64,000 bases of DNA, from positions 1-64,000 of the forward strand of contig JAFUQQ010000030.1 in NCBI GenBank assembly GCA_017472285.1, written 5' to 3'. Below are positions 1 to 8,277 of this stretch, piece after piece. The position numbers were made by a program, and so were the translations under genes. The DNA is from Clostridia bacterium (GTDB lineage Bacteria; Bacillota; Clostridia; Oscillospirales; CAG-272). The notes below the pieces were generated by a model, which was not told where the DNA came from, made no database searches, and saw nothing but the letters and a program-made list of their open reading frames with translations. Positions within the stretch are counted from its first letter, which is position 1; every line of letters starts with the position of its first letter.

Positions 1-40
1 GAACATAATCAAAGCAAAAAAGGTGATAATGGTGACAAAA

Positions 41-90
41 CCTCATCCGTCAGCTTCGCTGCCACCTTCCCCAAAGGTGAAGGCCTTGGC
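41..90. repeat. Intergenic palindromic repeat unit (partial)
   Basis: The stretch holds two small hairpins in a row: CAGC-TTC-GCTG, then CCTTCCCC-AAA-GGTGAAGG with one mismatch. Its wording (CCTCATCCGTCAGC..., then CCTTCCCC...GAAGGC) resembles the short palindromic repeats that are abundant between genes in many gut Clostridia. No second copy is visible in this window, so family membership rests on memory of such repeats. Bases 1-170 contain no convincing gene. Confidence 0.45.
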
Positions 91-170
91 AAAATCTTCA
101 TTTTAGTTTTCTACATGAATTTTCATCGAACTCACATTAAATTATGAGATTTGGTACACTCCGGCTCAAT

Positions 171-214
171 TGAAATAAGTATCCCCGATCACTTGATCGG
201 GGATACTTATTTCA
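171..214. terminator. Perfect 21-bp inverted repeat, terminator of the oxidoreductase gene
   Basis: Two perfect 21-base arms (171-191 and 194-214) are separated by only CT. The outer part of the stem is A/T-rich (TGAAATAAG) and the core is GC-rich (CCCCGATCA). It lies 11 bases past the stop of the minus-strand oxidoreductase, where a terminator is expected. There is no long T-run outside the stem, so the A/T-rich arm would have to serve as the U-tract. The repeat is symmetric and could act in both directions. Confidence 0.6.
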
Positions 215-225
215 TGGGTACGGTT

Positions 226-1512
226 TTATTTTCTCGAATATCCGAATGTGTTCTGAACGCACTCGTTTTTCAGTTCGACCTTTGGCAGATCAATAACGTC
301 TTTCGGCTTTCGCAGAATCCATTCACCGCGTGTGAAATCGGGGATCGCCTGAGGCATACCGCCATGCGCGATGGATTGTTCGGAGAGCGGGGTGATCGAC
401 ATCCATGCCGCCATGTCGTATACGTCGATCGGCATTTCCTCCCCGTTTGCAATCGCCTTGAAAAAGGCTTTCATCTCCAGATAGTCCATACCGCCATGTC
501 CGAGCTTCTTCTCCTCTTCTGTAATGTTACGCCAGATATCAGGCAAATATTCTTTATATTCCTCTGCGCAATCCAAGTATTTTCGGATGGTTTTGGACAT
601 ATCGAAAAACTCATGCATATTTTTATCTGATTCCAACATGACCATATTGGCATCCTGATGGCAAAAGCCTTTCGTTCCGCGTACGGTAAACTCTCTGGAG
701 TAGGGACGTGGCAAAGTTGTATCCAATCTCAGAGTGATGACCTCACCTCCCGCGCACGTGATCGTCGTGACTACGATATCCCCCTGCGAAAAATCGCTTC
801 CTCTCAGTGATGGGTCGGGATTGCGCTCGCTCGCAGAAAATTCGGAGAGTCCCACGCCACCCTTGGTTGCCACAGATGTCAAAGAAAGCATTTTATTGCC
901 TCGGTTGATATTCAGGAGTTTTGCGATCGGGCCCAACTCGTGCGTGGGATAGTTTTCACAGTTCCGATACATATAATTTTCCAAACGGTAATGGCGGTTC
1001 ACGTGTCCGCCGAGAATTTCACCGCGTAATTCATGTGAGTAAGTGCCATGACAATACAGCACTTTGCCAAGCCTGCCCGAACGGGCAAGCGATGTTGCAA
1101 GCAACTCAAAACGGTCGAAGCAACAATTTTCCAGCAACATAATGGGTGTTCCGGTTTCTTCATAGGTGCGGACCAGTTGCCAGCAGTCCTCAAGGTCACA
1201 CGCTCCCCCAACTTCTGCCGCGGTATATTTTCTTGCTCTCATCGAAGCCACCGCTATGCGCGTGTGCGTTTCCCAAGAGGTCGCGATCACGACTGCATCA
1301 ACATTTTCATCGCGGAGCAAATCTTTATAATCTTGATATAGGACGGGATGCCTACTGCAATGCTGCGCCACGGTTTCCGCACCTTTTTCCATTCTGTCAC
1401 GGTAAACGTCGCATAACGCAACGATCTCACATTCGTCGCACACAAGCATCGTGCGCAGAAGCCCCATGCCTCTTTGTCCCAATCCGATAATGCCTGTTTT
1501 GATTTTTTTCAT
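226..1512 (-). CDS. Gfo/Idh/MocA-family oxidoreductase, GH109-like
   Basis: A 428-residue protein with an N-terminal Rossmann fold (GLGQRG at residues 10-15) and the Gfo/Idh/MocA C-terminal fold. The family's usual EKP motif is replaced by EVGGA (100-104). This is followed by LENCC (127-131) and an NYPTHELGP block (about 188-195) that resemble the NAD-dependent alpha-N-acetylgalactosaminidases of family GH109. Those enzymes use bound NAD for a transient oxidation and hydrolyse a glycosidic bond. The likely role is therefore cytosolic oxidation or hydrolysis of a sugar derivative; the substrate cannot be read. The ATG at 1512 follows AAAGGAC on the minus strand. The gene is monocistronic, with its own promoter at 1601-1629 and a hairpin at 171-214. 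A simple sugar dehydrogenase is the alternative. Confidence 0.82.
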   Translation of the reverse strand: MKKIKTGIIGLGQRGMGLLRTMLVCDECEIVALCDVYRDRMEKGAETVAQHCSRHPVLYQDYKDLLRDENVDAVVIATSWETHTRIAVASMRARKYTAAEVGGACDLEDCWQLVRTYEETGTPIMLLENCCFDRFELLATSLARSGRLGKVLYCHGTYSHELRGEILGGHVNRHYRLENYMYRNCENYPTHELGPIAKLLNINRGNKMLSLTSVATKGGVGLSEFSASERNPDPSLRGSDFSQGDIVVTTITCAGGEVITLRLDTTLPRPYSREFTVRGTKGFCHQDANMVMLESDKNMHEFFDMSKTIRKYLDCAEEYKEYLPDIWRNITEEEKKLGHGGMDYLEMKAFFKAIANGEEMPIDVYDMAAWMSITPLSEQSIAHGGMPQAIPDFTRGEWILRKPKDVIDLPKVELKNECVQNTFGYSRK

Positions 1513-1600
1513 TCTCTAACCAGTCCTTTCTTTGACCATGAGGGCGCGTCAGTGACTAATCAAGTCGTTTTCACTTAGTTTGATGCGTCCTTTTTGGTTC

Positions 1601-1629
1601 ATTATATCACAGATTGGAAAGCATTTCAA
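1601..1629 (-). promoter_or_regulatory. Promoter of the oxidoreductase gene
   Basis: Minus-strand TTGAAA (1629-1624), 17-base spacer, TATAAT (1606-1601). Between the promoter and the start codon lies an imperfect palindromic stretch, AAGTGAAAACGACTT, that could be a LacI-type operator. No regulator gene is adjacent. Confidence 0.65.
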
Positions 1630-1759
1630 TACGTTTTGTTTTATGATGTGATTGAATATCTATCATAAAAAACAAAAGCAATGTTAATAAAATAATTTGT
1701 CGCATTTTTATCATATCGTTCGTCTATATTGATATAAAATCTTTTTTAGAGGAGAAGAT

Positions 1760-2227
1760 ATGAAAAAATATATACGAGAGATATTGTGGGGGGCGTTTGC
1801 GCTTTATTGTGTATTTTTATTATGGATCTTATTTTTCAGCAGAGAAGCCAAAAGATGGATTCCCATCAATGAATATATTGCCGAATATTCCAGCATCGTT
1901 CCGTTCCGCACAACGCTGAAATACATAAAATTCATTTGTCGCAAACAAAATTGGGATAGTTTTCGGCTTGCATTTTATAATATCGGCGGGAATCTGATCT
2001 TATTTTTACCGATGGGATTTTTTCTGCCTTTGCTTTTTCCTCGGATGCGGAAATTTTCGCGTATAATGCTCAATATTGGTTGTATGATTTTTATGACGGA
2101 AATCTTACAGGCACTTTTGCGTTTAGGCATTCCCGATGTTGACGACGTGATTTTCAATTTTATCGGAGCTTGGGTCGGTTATGGCATAAATAAACGGTTT
2201 TCAGAATACATTTCCATAGTACCCTAA
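1760..2227 (+). CDS. VanZ-like family membrane protein
   Basis: A 155-residue protein with about four hydrophobic segments: one at residues 8-28, two around 74-115 and one near 130-146. It carries the VanZ-family landmarks of a polar loop followed by NIGGNLILFLPMGF, and a C-terminal DVDDVIFNFIGAWVGY block. VanZ of the vancomycin cluster gives low-level teicoplanin resistance, but most chromosomal members have no known function. ATG is preceded by AGAGGAGAAGAT. The stop codon is 21 bases before the preferred start of the P-type ATPase, so the two genes are probably cotranscribed. I see no clear promoter in 1630-1759. A weak hairpin, TTATGAT...ATCATAA, lies at about 1641-1668. Confidence 0.85.
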   Translation: MKKYIREILWGAFALYCVFLLWILFFSREAKRWIPINEYIAEYSSIVPFRTTLKYIKFICRKQNWDSFRLAFYNIGGNLILFLPMGFFLPLLFPRMRKFSRIMLNIGCMIFMTEILQALLRLGIPDVDDVIFNFIGAWVGYGINKRFSEYISIVP

Positions 2228-2248
2228 ATGAAAGGAAGCGGTTTATTT

Positions 2249-4876
2249 ATGTTGGCATCCACACAAAAACACACACTGATCGGACTTACAGAAAAGGAAG
2301 TATCGGCATCACGAAAAAAATACGGAAATAATCTTTTTACGCAAAAAAAACGAAAATCTTTTCTGAAAAAATATTTTGAAAGCTTTGGCGATCCGATCAT
2401 TAAAATTTTACTCATTGCATTGGCTATCAATATTTTTTTAGTTTTTCATACGCATAATATCCTCGAAACAGTCGGTATCGGTATTGCCGTTTTTCTTTCG
2501 ACGTTCGTTTCCACTCTTTCAGAATATGGAAGTGAAACCGCGTTTCTACGTTTGCAAAAAGAAGCGGAAAAACTTTTTTGCCGTGTGAAACGGGACGGCA
2601 ATCTGAAAGAACTTCCGATCGGAGAGATCGTTGTCGGAGATATCGTTTATTTGGAAGCGGGTGAAAAAATTCCAGCAGATGGGATTCTTATATCGGGTAA
2701 TTTGCGCGTGGATGAATCTGCTTTGAACGGCGAAAGTAAAGAAAGCCGTAAAGATTCTGGTGGTGATGAAAAACATCGGGTTTTATATCGCGGCACGGTC
2801 GTCAGCGAAGGAGAAGGTGTTCTTCTTGTACAAAAAGTCGGTGATGCTACGGTTTACGGTAGACTTGCAGGTGAATTACAGAATGATGCTGTTGATAGTC
2901 CGATGAAACTCCGCCTTTCCCATCTTGCGGGGCAACTCAGTAAGATCGGTTATACGGCGGCACTCCTGATCGCTTTTGCCGATCTTTTCAATGCCATCGT
3001 TAGCGATAATTATTATATCAAAGAATTGATCCTTGCGGAACTCCATGATCTGCCTTTGATGGCGCAAAATCTTGTTCATGCGCTTTTGCTTGCGATTTCT
3101 GTGATCGTCATGAGTGTACCTGAAGGACTGCCGATGATGATTACGGTCGTGCTTTCGTCCAATATGATGCGGATGCAGAAAGCGGGTGTCATGGTACGGA
3201 AGCTGGTCGGTATCGAAACGGCGGGCAGTATTAATCTCTTGTTTACGGATAAAACGGGAACATTGACAAAAGGCAATCTGACAGCGGAACGTATTGTGAT
3301 GGGGGATGGCGATGGGTTTGAAAGTTTCGATGCTTTATCGACCTATCCGAAATATAAATTTCTCGTTGCAAAAGCATCGATTTGCAACGGCACGGCGGCA
3401 CTTTCGGCAGACGGTACAGCGATCGGCGGCAACAGTACGGAACGCTCCCTCGTTTCTTTTGCCGCTTCAATGTATGCAACGGTTTCCATACTTGAAAAAG
3501 AAAAGGTCGTTCCTTTTGATAGTGCAAAAAAATATGCATGGACACGTCTTTCCGACGGAACGATACTTGTCAAAGGTGCACCTGAAAAATTATTGCCGCG
3601 TTGTATCGGGTATTATGATACAAATGGAATTGCACGTATGGGATTACCCAAAACTGTTTGGGAAAAACTTTCTTTGATGACGGATGATGCGATGCGTGTA
3701 CTTTTACTTGCGACATCCGATAAGGATTTCGATGACAAAACCGCAAAATTGACGTTGATTGGTCTCGTTGGCATCCGTGATTCCTTACGTCCCGAAGCAA
3801 AAATGTCCGTGGAAACGGTTAGACGGGCAGGAATCCAAACAGTTATGATTACGGGGGACAACAAAGAAACTGCAGTTGCGATCGCCAAAGAAGCGGGAAT
3901 CCTTTCGGGAAAAGAAGGCGAATTATGTATTACAGGCACAGAACTTTCCGAAATGACAGACAAGGAAATTGCCGCAAAAATGAAATATCTGCGTGTGGTT
4001 GCAAGAGCTTTGCCAACGGATAAGAGTCGGCTTGTCCGTATTGCACAGGAACAGGGACTTGTCGTCGGTATGACGGGCGACGGTGTCAACGATGCAACGG
4101 CACTCAAACAAGCGGACGTTGGTTTTGCGATGGGAAGCGGTACGGAGGTTGCCAAAGAAGCGGGGGATATCGTCATCCTTGATAATCGTTTTGCCTCCAT
4201 TACACGAGCGATCCTTTACGGCAGGACGATTTTTCACAGCATCCGAAAATTTATCGTTTTTCAATTGACGATGAATTTCTGCGCGGTATGCATCTCGTTT
4301 ATCGGTCCTTTTATCGGTGTAGATTCTCCTGTTACTGTTACACAAATGCTTTGGATCAATATCATTATGGATACTTTAGCGGGGCTTGCGTTTGCGGGGG
4401 AGGCACCACAGAAAGCGTATATGGAAGAAATGCCAAAGAATCGCAGAGAACCGATCATTACAAGTAAAATGCTTGGACAGATTCTGATCACGGGCGGTTA
4501 TACAGCAATATTGCTCGGTGCGTTTCTGATTTCTCCCGTTTTTCGTGAAATTTATTTATTTGAAACGGATTTTATCGGTTTCATGACGGCATTTTTCACG
4601 CTTTTCGTTTTCAGCGGACTTTTTAATGCATTCAATGCACGCACAAGTCGTATCCGTTTTTTAGCCAATATCGGAAAAAATAAGAGCTTTCTTCTGATTA
4701 TAGCAACCGTTTCTTTCGTACAGATTCTCTTAATTTTTTTCGGCGGAACGATGTTCCGCACACACTCGCTTCCGTTTCACGTGATCGCAGAAATTTTATT
4801 GCTTGCCTTTACGGTCATTCCTTTTGATCTTATGAGAAAAATATTCACTCGTATTTTCACGATGGGAAAATCATAA
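2249..4876 (+). CDS. Calcium-type cation-translocating P-type ATPase
   Basis: An 875-residue P2-type (SERCA/PMCA-like) ATPase that would pump a cation, most likely Ca2+, out across the membrane. Motifs in order from this start: N-terminal cation-ATPase domain; actuator motif NGES near 160 (TGES in most relatives); VPEGLP near 290 in the fourth membrane helix; phosphorylation site DKTGTLT with Asp334; nucleotide-binding KGAPE near 441; TGD near 534; TGDGVND near 610; then the C-terminal cation-ATPase helices. An in-frame ATG at 2228 directly abuts the VanZ stop but has no ribosome-binding site. AAAGGAAG at 2231-2238 fits the ATG at 2249, which I therefore prefer. The transported ion is inferred from family resemblance only. 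Confidence 0.92.
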   Translation: MLASTQKHTLIGLTEKEVSASRKKYGNNLFTQKKRKSFLKKYFESFGDPIIKILLIALAINIFLVFHTHNILETVGIGIAVFLSTFVSTLSEYGSETAFLRLQKEAEKLFCRVKRDGNLKELPIGEIVVGDIVYLEAGEKIPADGILISGNLRVDESALNGESKESRKDSGGDEKHRVLYRGTVVSEGEGVLLVQKVGDATVYGRLAGELQNDAVDSPMKLRLSHLAGQLSKIGYTAALLIAFADLFNAIVSDNYYIKELILAELHDLPLMAQNLVHALLLAISVIVMSVPEGLPMMITVVLSSNMMRMQKAGVMVRKLVGIETAGSINLLFTDKTGTLTKGNLTAERIVMGDGDGFESFDALSTYPKYKFLVAKASICNGTAALSADGTAIGGNSTERSLVSFAASMYATVSILEKEKVVPFDSAKKYAWTRLSDGTILVKGAPEKLLPRCIGYYDTNGIARMGLPKTVWEKLSLMTDDAMRVLLLATSDKDFDDKTAKLTLIGLVGIRDSLRPEAKMSVETVRRAGIQTVMITGDNKETAVAIAKEAGILSGKEGELCITGTELSEMTDKEIAAKMKYLRVVARALPTDKSRLVRIAQEQGLVVGMTGDGVNDATALKQADVGFAMGSGTEVAKEAGDIVILDNRFASITRAILYGRTIFHSIRKFIVFQLTMNFCAVCISFIGPFIGVDSPVTVTQMLWINIIMDTLAGLAFAGEAPQKAYMEEMPKNRREPIITSKMLGQILITGGYTAILLGAFLISPVFREIYLFETDFIGFMTAFFTLFVFSGLFNAFNARTSRIRFLANIGKNKSFLLIIATVSFVQILLIFFGGTMFRTHSLPFHVIAEILLLAFTVIPFDLMRKIFTRIFTMGKS

Positions 4877-4890
4877 AAAACGCTCCCAAG

Positions 4891-4976
4891 TTTTCGCCTT
4901 TTTGTAGTTTTTCAGCATTTAAATGCGATAAAACGGCGAGGGAGATTTTGCACAATTCCTTATAGAATAAAAAGAG
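4891..4976. repeat. Interspersed repeat R1, copy A
   Basis: About 85 bases running from TTTTCGCCTTTTTGTA through a central GCATTTAAATGC palindrome and AAAACGGCGAGG to a GATTTTG...ATAGAATAAAAAG tail. It aligns over its whole length with 10551-10636, at roughly 80 percent identity by hand count. The TCGCC and GGCGA blocks are inverted and can form the foot of a hairpin. It starts 14 bases after the ATPase stop codon. Unlike the other copies it is not followed by a clear terminator. Confidence 0.7.
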
Positions 4977-5057
4977 TTCGTTTTTTGTTTCGAAATGCTT
5001 TTGTAATAATTGCTAAAAAAGTTGTTCAAAAAGTTCAAAAAATATTCATATTTTCTG

Positions 5058-5086
5058 TTGACATTCCCTATGAATTGCGTTAAAAT
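5058..5086 (+). promoter_or_regulatory. Consensus promoter of the AspT-like gene
   Basis: TTGACA at 5058-5063, 17-base spacer, TAAAAT at 5081-5086. Transcription would start near 5093, leaving a leader of about 30 nt before the ATG at 5125. Confidence 0.85.
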
Positions 5087-5124
5087 AATATAAGAAAATA
5101 AATATTTTTTAAAGGAGCAAAAAA

Positions 5125-6372
5125 ATGGAAAACCTTTTCAGTAATTTTTATGTTAAGGGTACAGCTCTCTTTATGCTCTGCGTCATGGCAGTTGCGGCAG
5201 TCGGCTATATCCTTGGCAGAATCACCATCAAGGGCGTTAACCTCGGCACAGGCGGCGTTTTCATCATCGCTCTCGTGTTCGGTGTTTTCCTCTACACACC
5301 TCTTTGCAATGCTCTGGCACCTACGGTAAGCGTTGGCGAAACCGCAGTTGCTTATGAACAGATGCTCGATAAGTTCCTCTCCGTGCTTGAAAACCTCGGT
5401 CTTGTTCTTTTCGTAACTTCCGTTGGTTTCATTGCAGGTCCGAAATTCTTCAGCAATCTCAAAAAGAACTTCACATCTTATATCCTTCTTGGTTTGATTA
5501 TTATCGTCGCAGGTGCACTTGCAACAGTCGGCTGCATCTATGTTGGCAGACTCTTCAAGCCCGAAGATATGGGTAACGCTGAATTTACCGCGATGCTCGT
5601 CGGTATTCTTTCCGGTGCTCTTACCTCCACACCCGCATTCTCTGCAGCAAAAGATACCGTTGATCCCGAATTCATGAATGCTGTTTCCGTTGGTCACGCG
5701 ATCGCATATCTCTTCGGCGTTATCGGTGTCGTTCTCTTCGTTCAGCTTATACCCAAGTTCCTCAAGGCAGATATGGCGGAAGAACGCAAAAAGATCACTG
5801 CCGTTGCTGCTGCTGACGAAAAGAAATACACCGGCAAGCTTTTGCATATGGATGAATTCGGTTTCATGCCTTTTGCTCTTGCGGCTGTTATTGGTGTTCT
5901 TCTCGGTTCGATCAAGATCGGTAACTTCTCTCTTACCACCACAGGCGGTTGTCTGCTCACAGCTCTTATCTTCGGTCATTTTTCCAGAATCGGCAAAATT
6001 TCCATCATGCCCGAAGCAAGCACGCTTAAAGTATTCCGTGAATTCGGTCTGATGCTCTTCCTTATCGGCGCTGGTGTCTCCGGCGGTGCGGAATTTGTTG
6101 CATACTTCGAAGCGGTATACTTCCTCTACGGTGTTGTCATCACTATCATCCCTATGCTCATTGGTTTCCTCTTTGCGAAGTACGTTTTGAAGCTCCCGCT
6201 TCTCAACAACCTCGGTTCCATCACAGGCGGCATGACCTCCACACCTGCTCTCGGTACGCTCATCGGTGTTTCCAAGACAGAAGACGTTGCTTCCGCTTAT
6301 GCTGCAACATATCCCTTCGCTTTGATCGCTGTCGTTATTGCATCTCAGCTTATCATCATCCTCTTTTCATAA
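5125..6372 (+). CDS. AspT/YidE/YbjL-like transporter lacking RCK domains
   Basis: A 415-residue integral membrane protein with two homologous halves of about five helices each. The halves carry the paired signatures SGALTSTPAFSAAKD (about 162-176) and GSITGGMTSTPALGTL (near residue 370-385), which mark the aspartate:alanine exchanger (AspT) and YidE/YbjL family. Usual relatives are about 550 residues, with two soluble RCK_C (TrkA-C) domains between the halves. Here only a charged linker (KADMAEERKKI...) of about 40 residues is present, so the regulatory domains are absent. Strong AAAGGAG site, consensus promoter and C-rich third codon positions suggest high expression. The gene is monocistronic and convergent with the ABC exporter. 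The substrate is probably a small carboxylate or amino acid, but unproven. Confidence 0.85.
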   Translation: MENLFSNFYVKGTALFMLCVMAVAAVGYILGRITIKGVNLGTGGVFIIALVFGVFLYTPLCNALAPTVSVGETAVAYEQMLDKFLSVLENLGLVLFVTSVGFIAGPKFFSNLKKNFTSYILLGLIIIVAGALATVGCIYVGRLFKPEDMGNAEFTAMLVGILSGALTSTPAFSAAKDTVDPEFMNAVSVGHAIAYLFGVIGVVLFVQLIPKFLKADMAEERKKITAVAAADEKKYTGKLLHMDEFGFMPFALAAVIGVLLGSIKIGNFSLTTTGGCLLTALIFGHFSRIGKISIMPEASTLKVFREFGLMLFLIGAGVSGGAEFVAYFEAVYFLYGVVITIIPMLIGFLFAKYVLKLPLLNNLGSITGGMTSTPALGTLIGVSKTEDVASAYAATYPFALIAVVIASQLIIILFS

Positions 6373-6375
6373 GTT

Positions 6376-6400
6376 TTGAGCAATTTCCTATGGAATGAAA
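6376..6400. repeat. Repeat R1 tail (copy C) in front of a terminator
   Basis: TTGAGCAATTTCCTATGGAATGAAAA matches the tail of the R1 copy at 10608-10636, apart from GG for AA in the middle. It runs straight into the terminator hairpin that begins at 6401. Confidence 0.6.
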
Positions 6401-6437
6401 AATCCTCTTTCCGAGCAATTCGGAAAGAGGATTTTTT
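6398..6437. terminator. Bidirectional terminator between convergent genes
   Basis: AATCCTCTTTCCGA (6401-6414), loop GCAAT, TCGGAAAGAGGATT (6420-6433), with A-run upstream and T-run downstream. It serves the AspT-like gene on the plus strand and the ABC exporter operon on the minus strand. Confidence 0.93.
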
Positions 6438-6444
6438 CTATAGT

Positions 6445-8277
6445 TTAAGTGAATTGGGAATTATAAAGCGTACTATAAAAACCGCCTTTACGCATGAGTT
6501 CATCATGGTTACCATATTCCGTGATTTTACCGTTCTGTAAGACGAGGATCATATCCGCGTTCTGAATCGTGGAAAGACGGTGTGCGATGATAAAACAAGT
6601 TCGGTTCTGCATCAGTTCATTCAATGCTTCCTGAATCTTGATCTCCGTACGGGAGTCGACGTTGGAGGTTGCTTCGTCAAGAATCAGCATCGGAGAATCC
6701 GAAAGAAGCGCGCGCGCAATGGTGATTAGCTGACGCTGTCCTTTGGAAATATTGATACCTTCATCGGAAAGGATGGTGTCATAGCCGTCGGGCAATCGTT
6801 CGATATACGTATCGATACGCGCCGCTTTTGCTGCAGCTTTGACTTCTTCCATCGTGGCGTTTTCTTTGCCGTAAACGATATTATCATAGATCGTTCCGTG
6901 GAAAAGCCATGTATCCTGCAAGACCATCGTATAGGCACGGCGCAAAGAATCGCGGGAAATATCACGGAGTTCCTTGCCGTCGACATAGATATGACCGTCA
7001 TTTACGTCATAGAAACGCATCAGGAGATTGATGATCGTGGTTTTACCCGCACCGGTCGGACCAACGATGGCAATGGTTTTGCCCGGTTCGGCATGAACGG
7101 AAACATCATGGAGTATCGTCTTTTTCGGTGTATAACCAAAAGTTACGTTTTCAAAATCCACACGTCCCGAAACGTCCGTAAGCGTTACGGCATCGGCTTT
7201 ATCCAAAGGCTCAGGATCTTCATCGATGACACGGAATACACGTTCCGCCGCAGAAAATGCAGATTGAAATTCATGGAGAATATTGGCAAATTCATTGATC
7301 GGTCCCGCGAATTTACGGGAATACTGCACAAATTCAGCAATACCGCCGAGTGTAATAAAGAAAATAGAAGTTGCTTTCAGGACACCGCTTTGTGAATACA
7401 TATAAAGAATACCGCCGAAAATCATCACAAGCGAGATCGAAAGGTTATTGATAAAGTTGACGGAAGGACCGAGGGTTGCGCCGTAATATTCGGCGTTATA
7501 ATAAGCATCCATCGCGTCTTCATTCTGTTTATCAAAACGTCTGCCGATTTCTTCTTCGCGATGATAACCCTGAATGGTACGGCATCCCGAGATCATTTCT
7601 TCCGCATAACCGTTGAGTTCACCAAGCTTGCGGGAACGCTTTTGGAAAAGGGGACGAACTTTTTTGGAACGGTAACGCGTGAAAATGATTGAAACAGGCA
7701 CAGTGATTACAAAAACAAGAATCATGGGCTTGGAGATCTGCCACATGAAAATCAGCGAGCCAAGGACGGTATAGATACTCGTCATGACTTGCACGAGGTC
7801 ATGAGAAAGGGAAGCGTTGACGGTATCGATATCATAAGAGATACGGCTGATGATATCACCCGTCGCGTGTGTATGGAAATAACTGACGGGTAGAGAAGTA
7901 AGTTTCTCAAAAACTTGTTTGCGCATCTTATAAACGATTCTCTGGCTGAAGCGGATCATCAGGACAGCAAGCAGATATGCCATCAGAGCAGATGCCGCAT
8001 AACAGATCAGCATACGAAATACGTTTTCCCAGACCACGTCAAATTGTACACCGCCTTCTGCTGCGATAGCATCGATGGCCCGTCCTGAATAACGAGGACC
8101 GAGAAGTGAGAGCTGATTGGAACAAAGCGTCAAGATGATCGCGCAAAGGAAAAGCGGCCATTCTTTTAAAATATAACCGATTAAACGGCGCAAAATCTTA
8201 CCCGTGGTCTTGCGATCAAGCTTTTGCGGCGCGTTCATTTTATTGGGATTATTGGCTAAACGAGGATCTCTATTCAA
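6445..8277 (-). CDS. ABC exporter half (canonical ATP site)
   Basis: A 610-residue half-transporter: an N-terminal transmembrane exporter domain of six helices, then an ATPase with Walker A GPTGAGKTT, signature ISKGQRQ and Walker B LILDEATS followed by the D-loop. It has the canonical catalytic Glu, whereas its upstream partner has Asp, so the two should form a heterodimer of the BmrC/BmrD or TM287/288 kind that exports drugs or lipids. An ATG frame opens at 8313, but the better start is TTG at 8277. GGAGGT (8290-8285) lies 7 bases before it, and the TTG overlaps the upstream stop in TTGAATAG. This coupling should keep the two subunits stoichiometric. Last gene of the marR-ABC-ABC operon. Confidence 0.93.
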   Translation of the reverse strand: MNRDPRLANNPNKMNAPQKLDRKTTGKILRRLIGYILKEWPLFLCAIILTLCSNQLSLLGPRYSGRAIDAIAAEGGVQFDVVWENVFRMLICYAASALMAYLLAVLMIRFSQRIVYKMRKQVFEKLTSLPVSYFHTHATGDIISRISYDIDTVNASLSHDLVQVMTSIYTVLGSLIFMWQISKPMILVFVITVPVSIIFTRYRSKKVRPLFQKRSRKLGELNGYAEEMISGCRTIQGYHREEEIGRRFDKQNEDAMDAYYNAEYYGATLGPSVNFINNLSISLVMIFGGILYMYSQSGVLKATSIFFITLGGIAEFVQYSRKFAGPINEFANILHEFQSAFSAAERVFRVIDEDPEPLDKADAVTLTDVSGRVDFENVTFGYTPKKTILHDVSVHAEPGKTIAIVGPTGAGKTTIINLLMRFYDVNDGHIYVDGKELRDISRDSLRRAYTMVLQDTWLFHGTIYDNIVYGKENATMEEVKAAAKAARIDTYIERLPDGYDTILSDEGINISKGQRQLITIARALLSDSPMLILDEATSNVDSRTEIKIQEALNELMQNRTCFIIAHRLSTIQNADMILVLQNGKITEYGNHDELMRKGGFYSTLYNSQFT

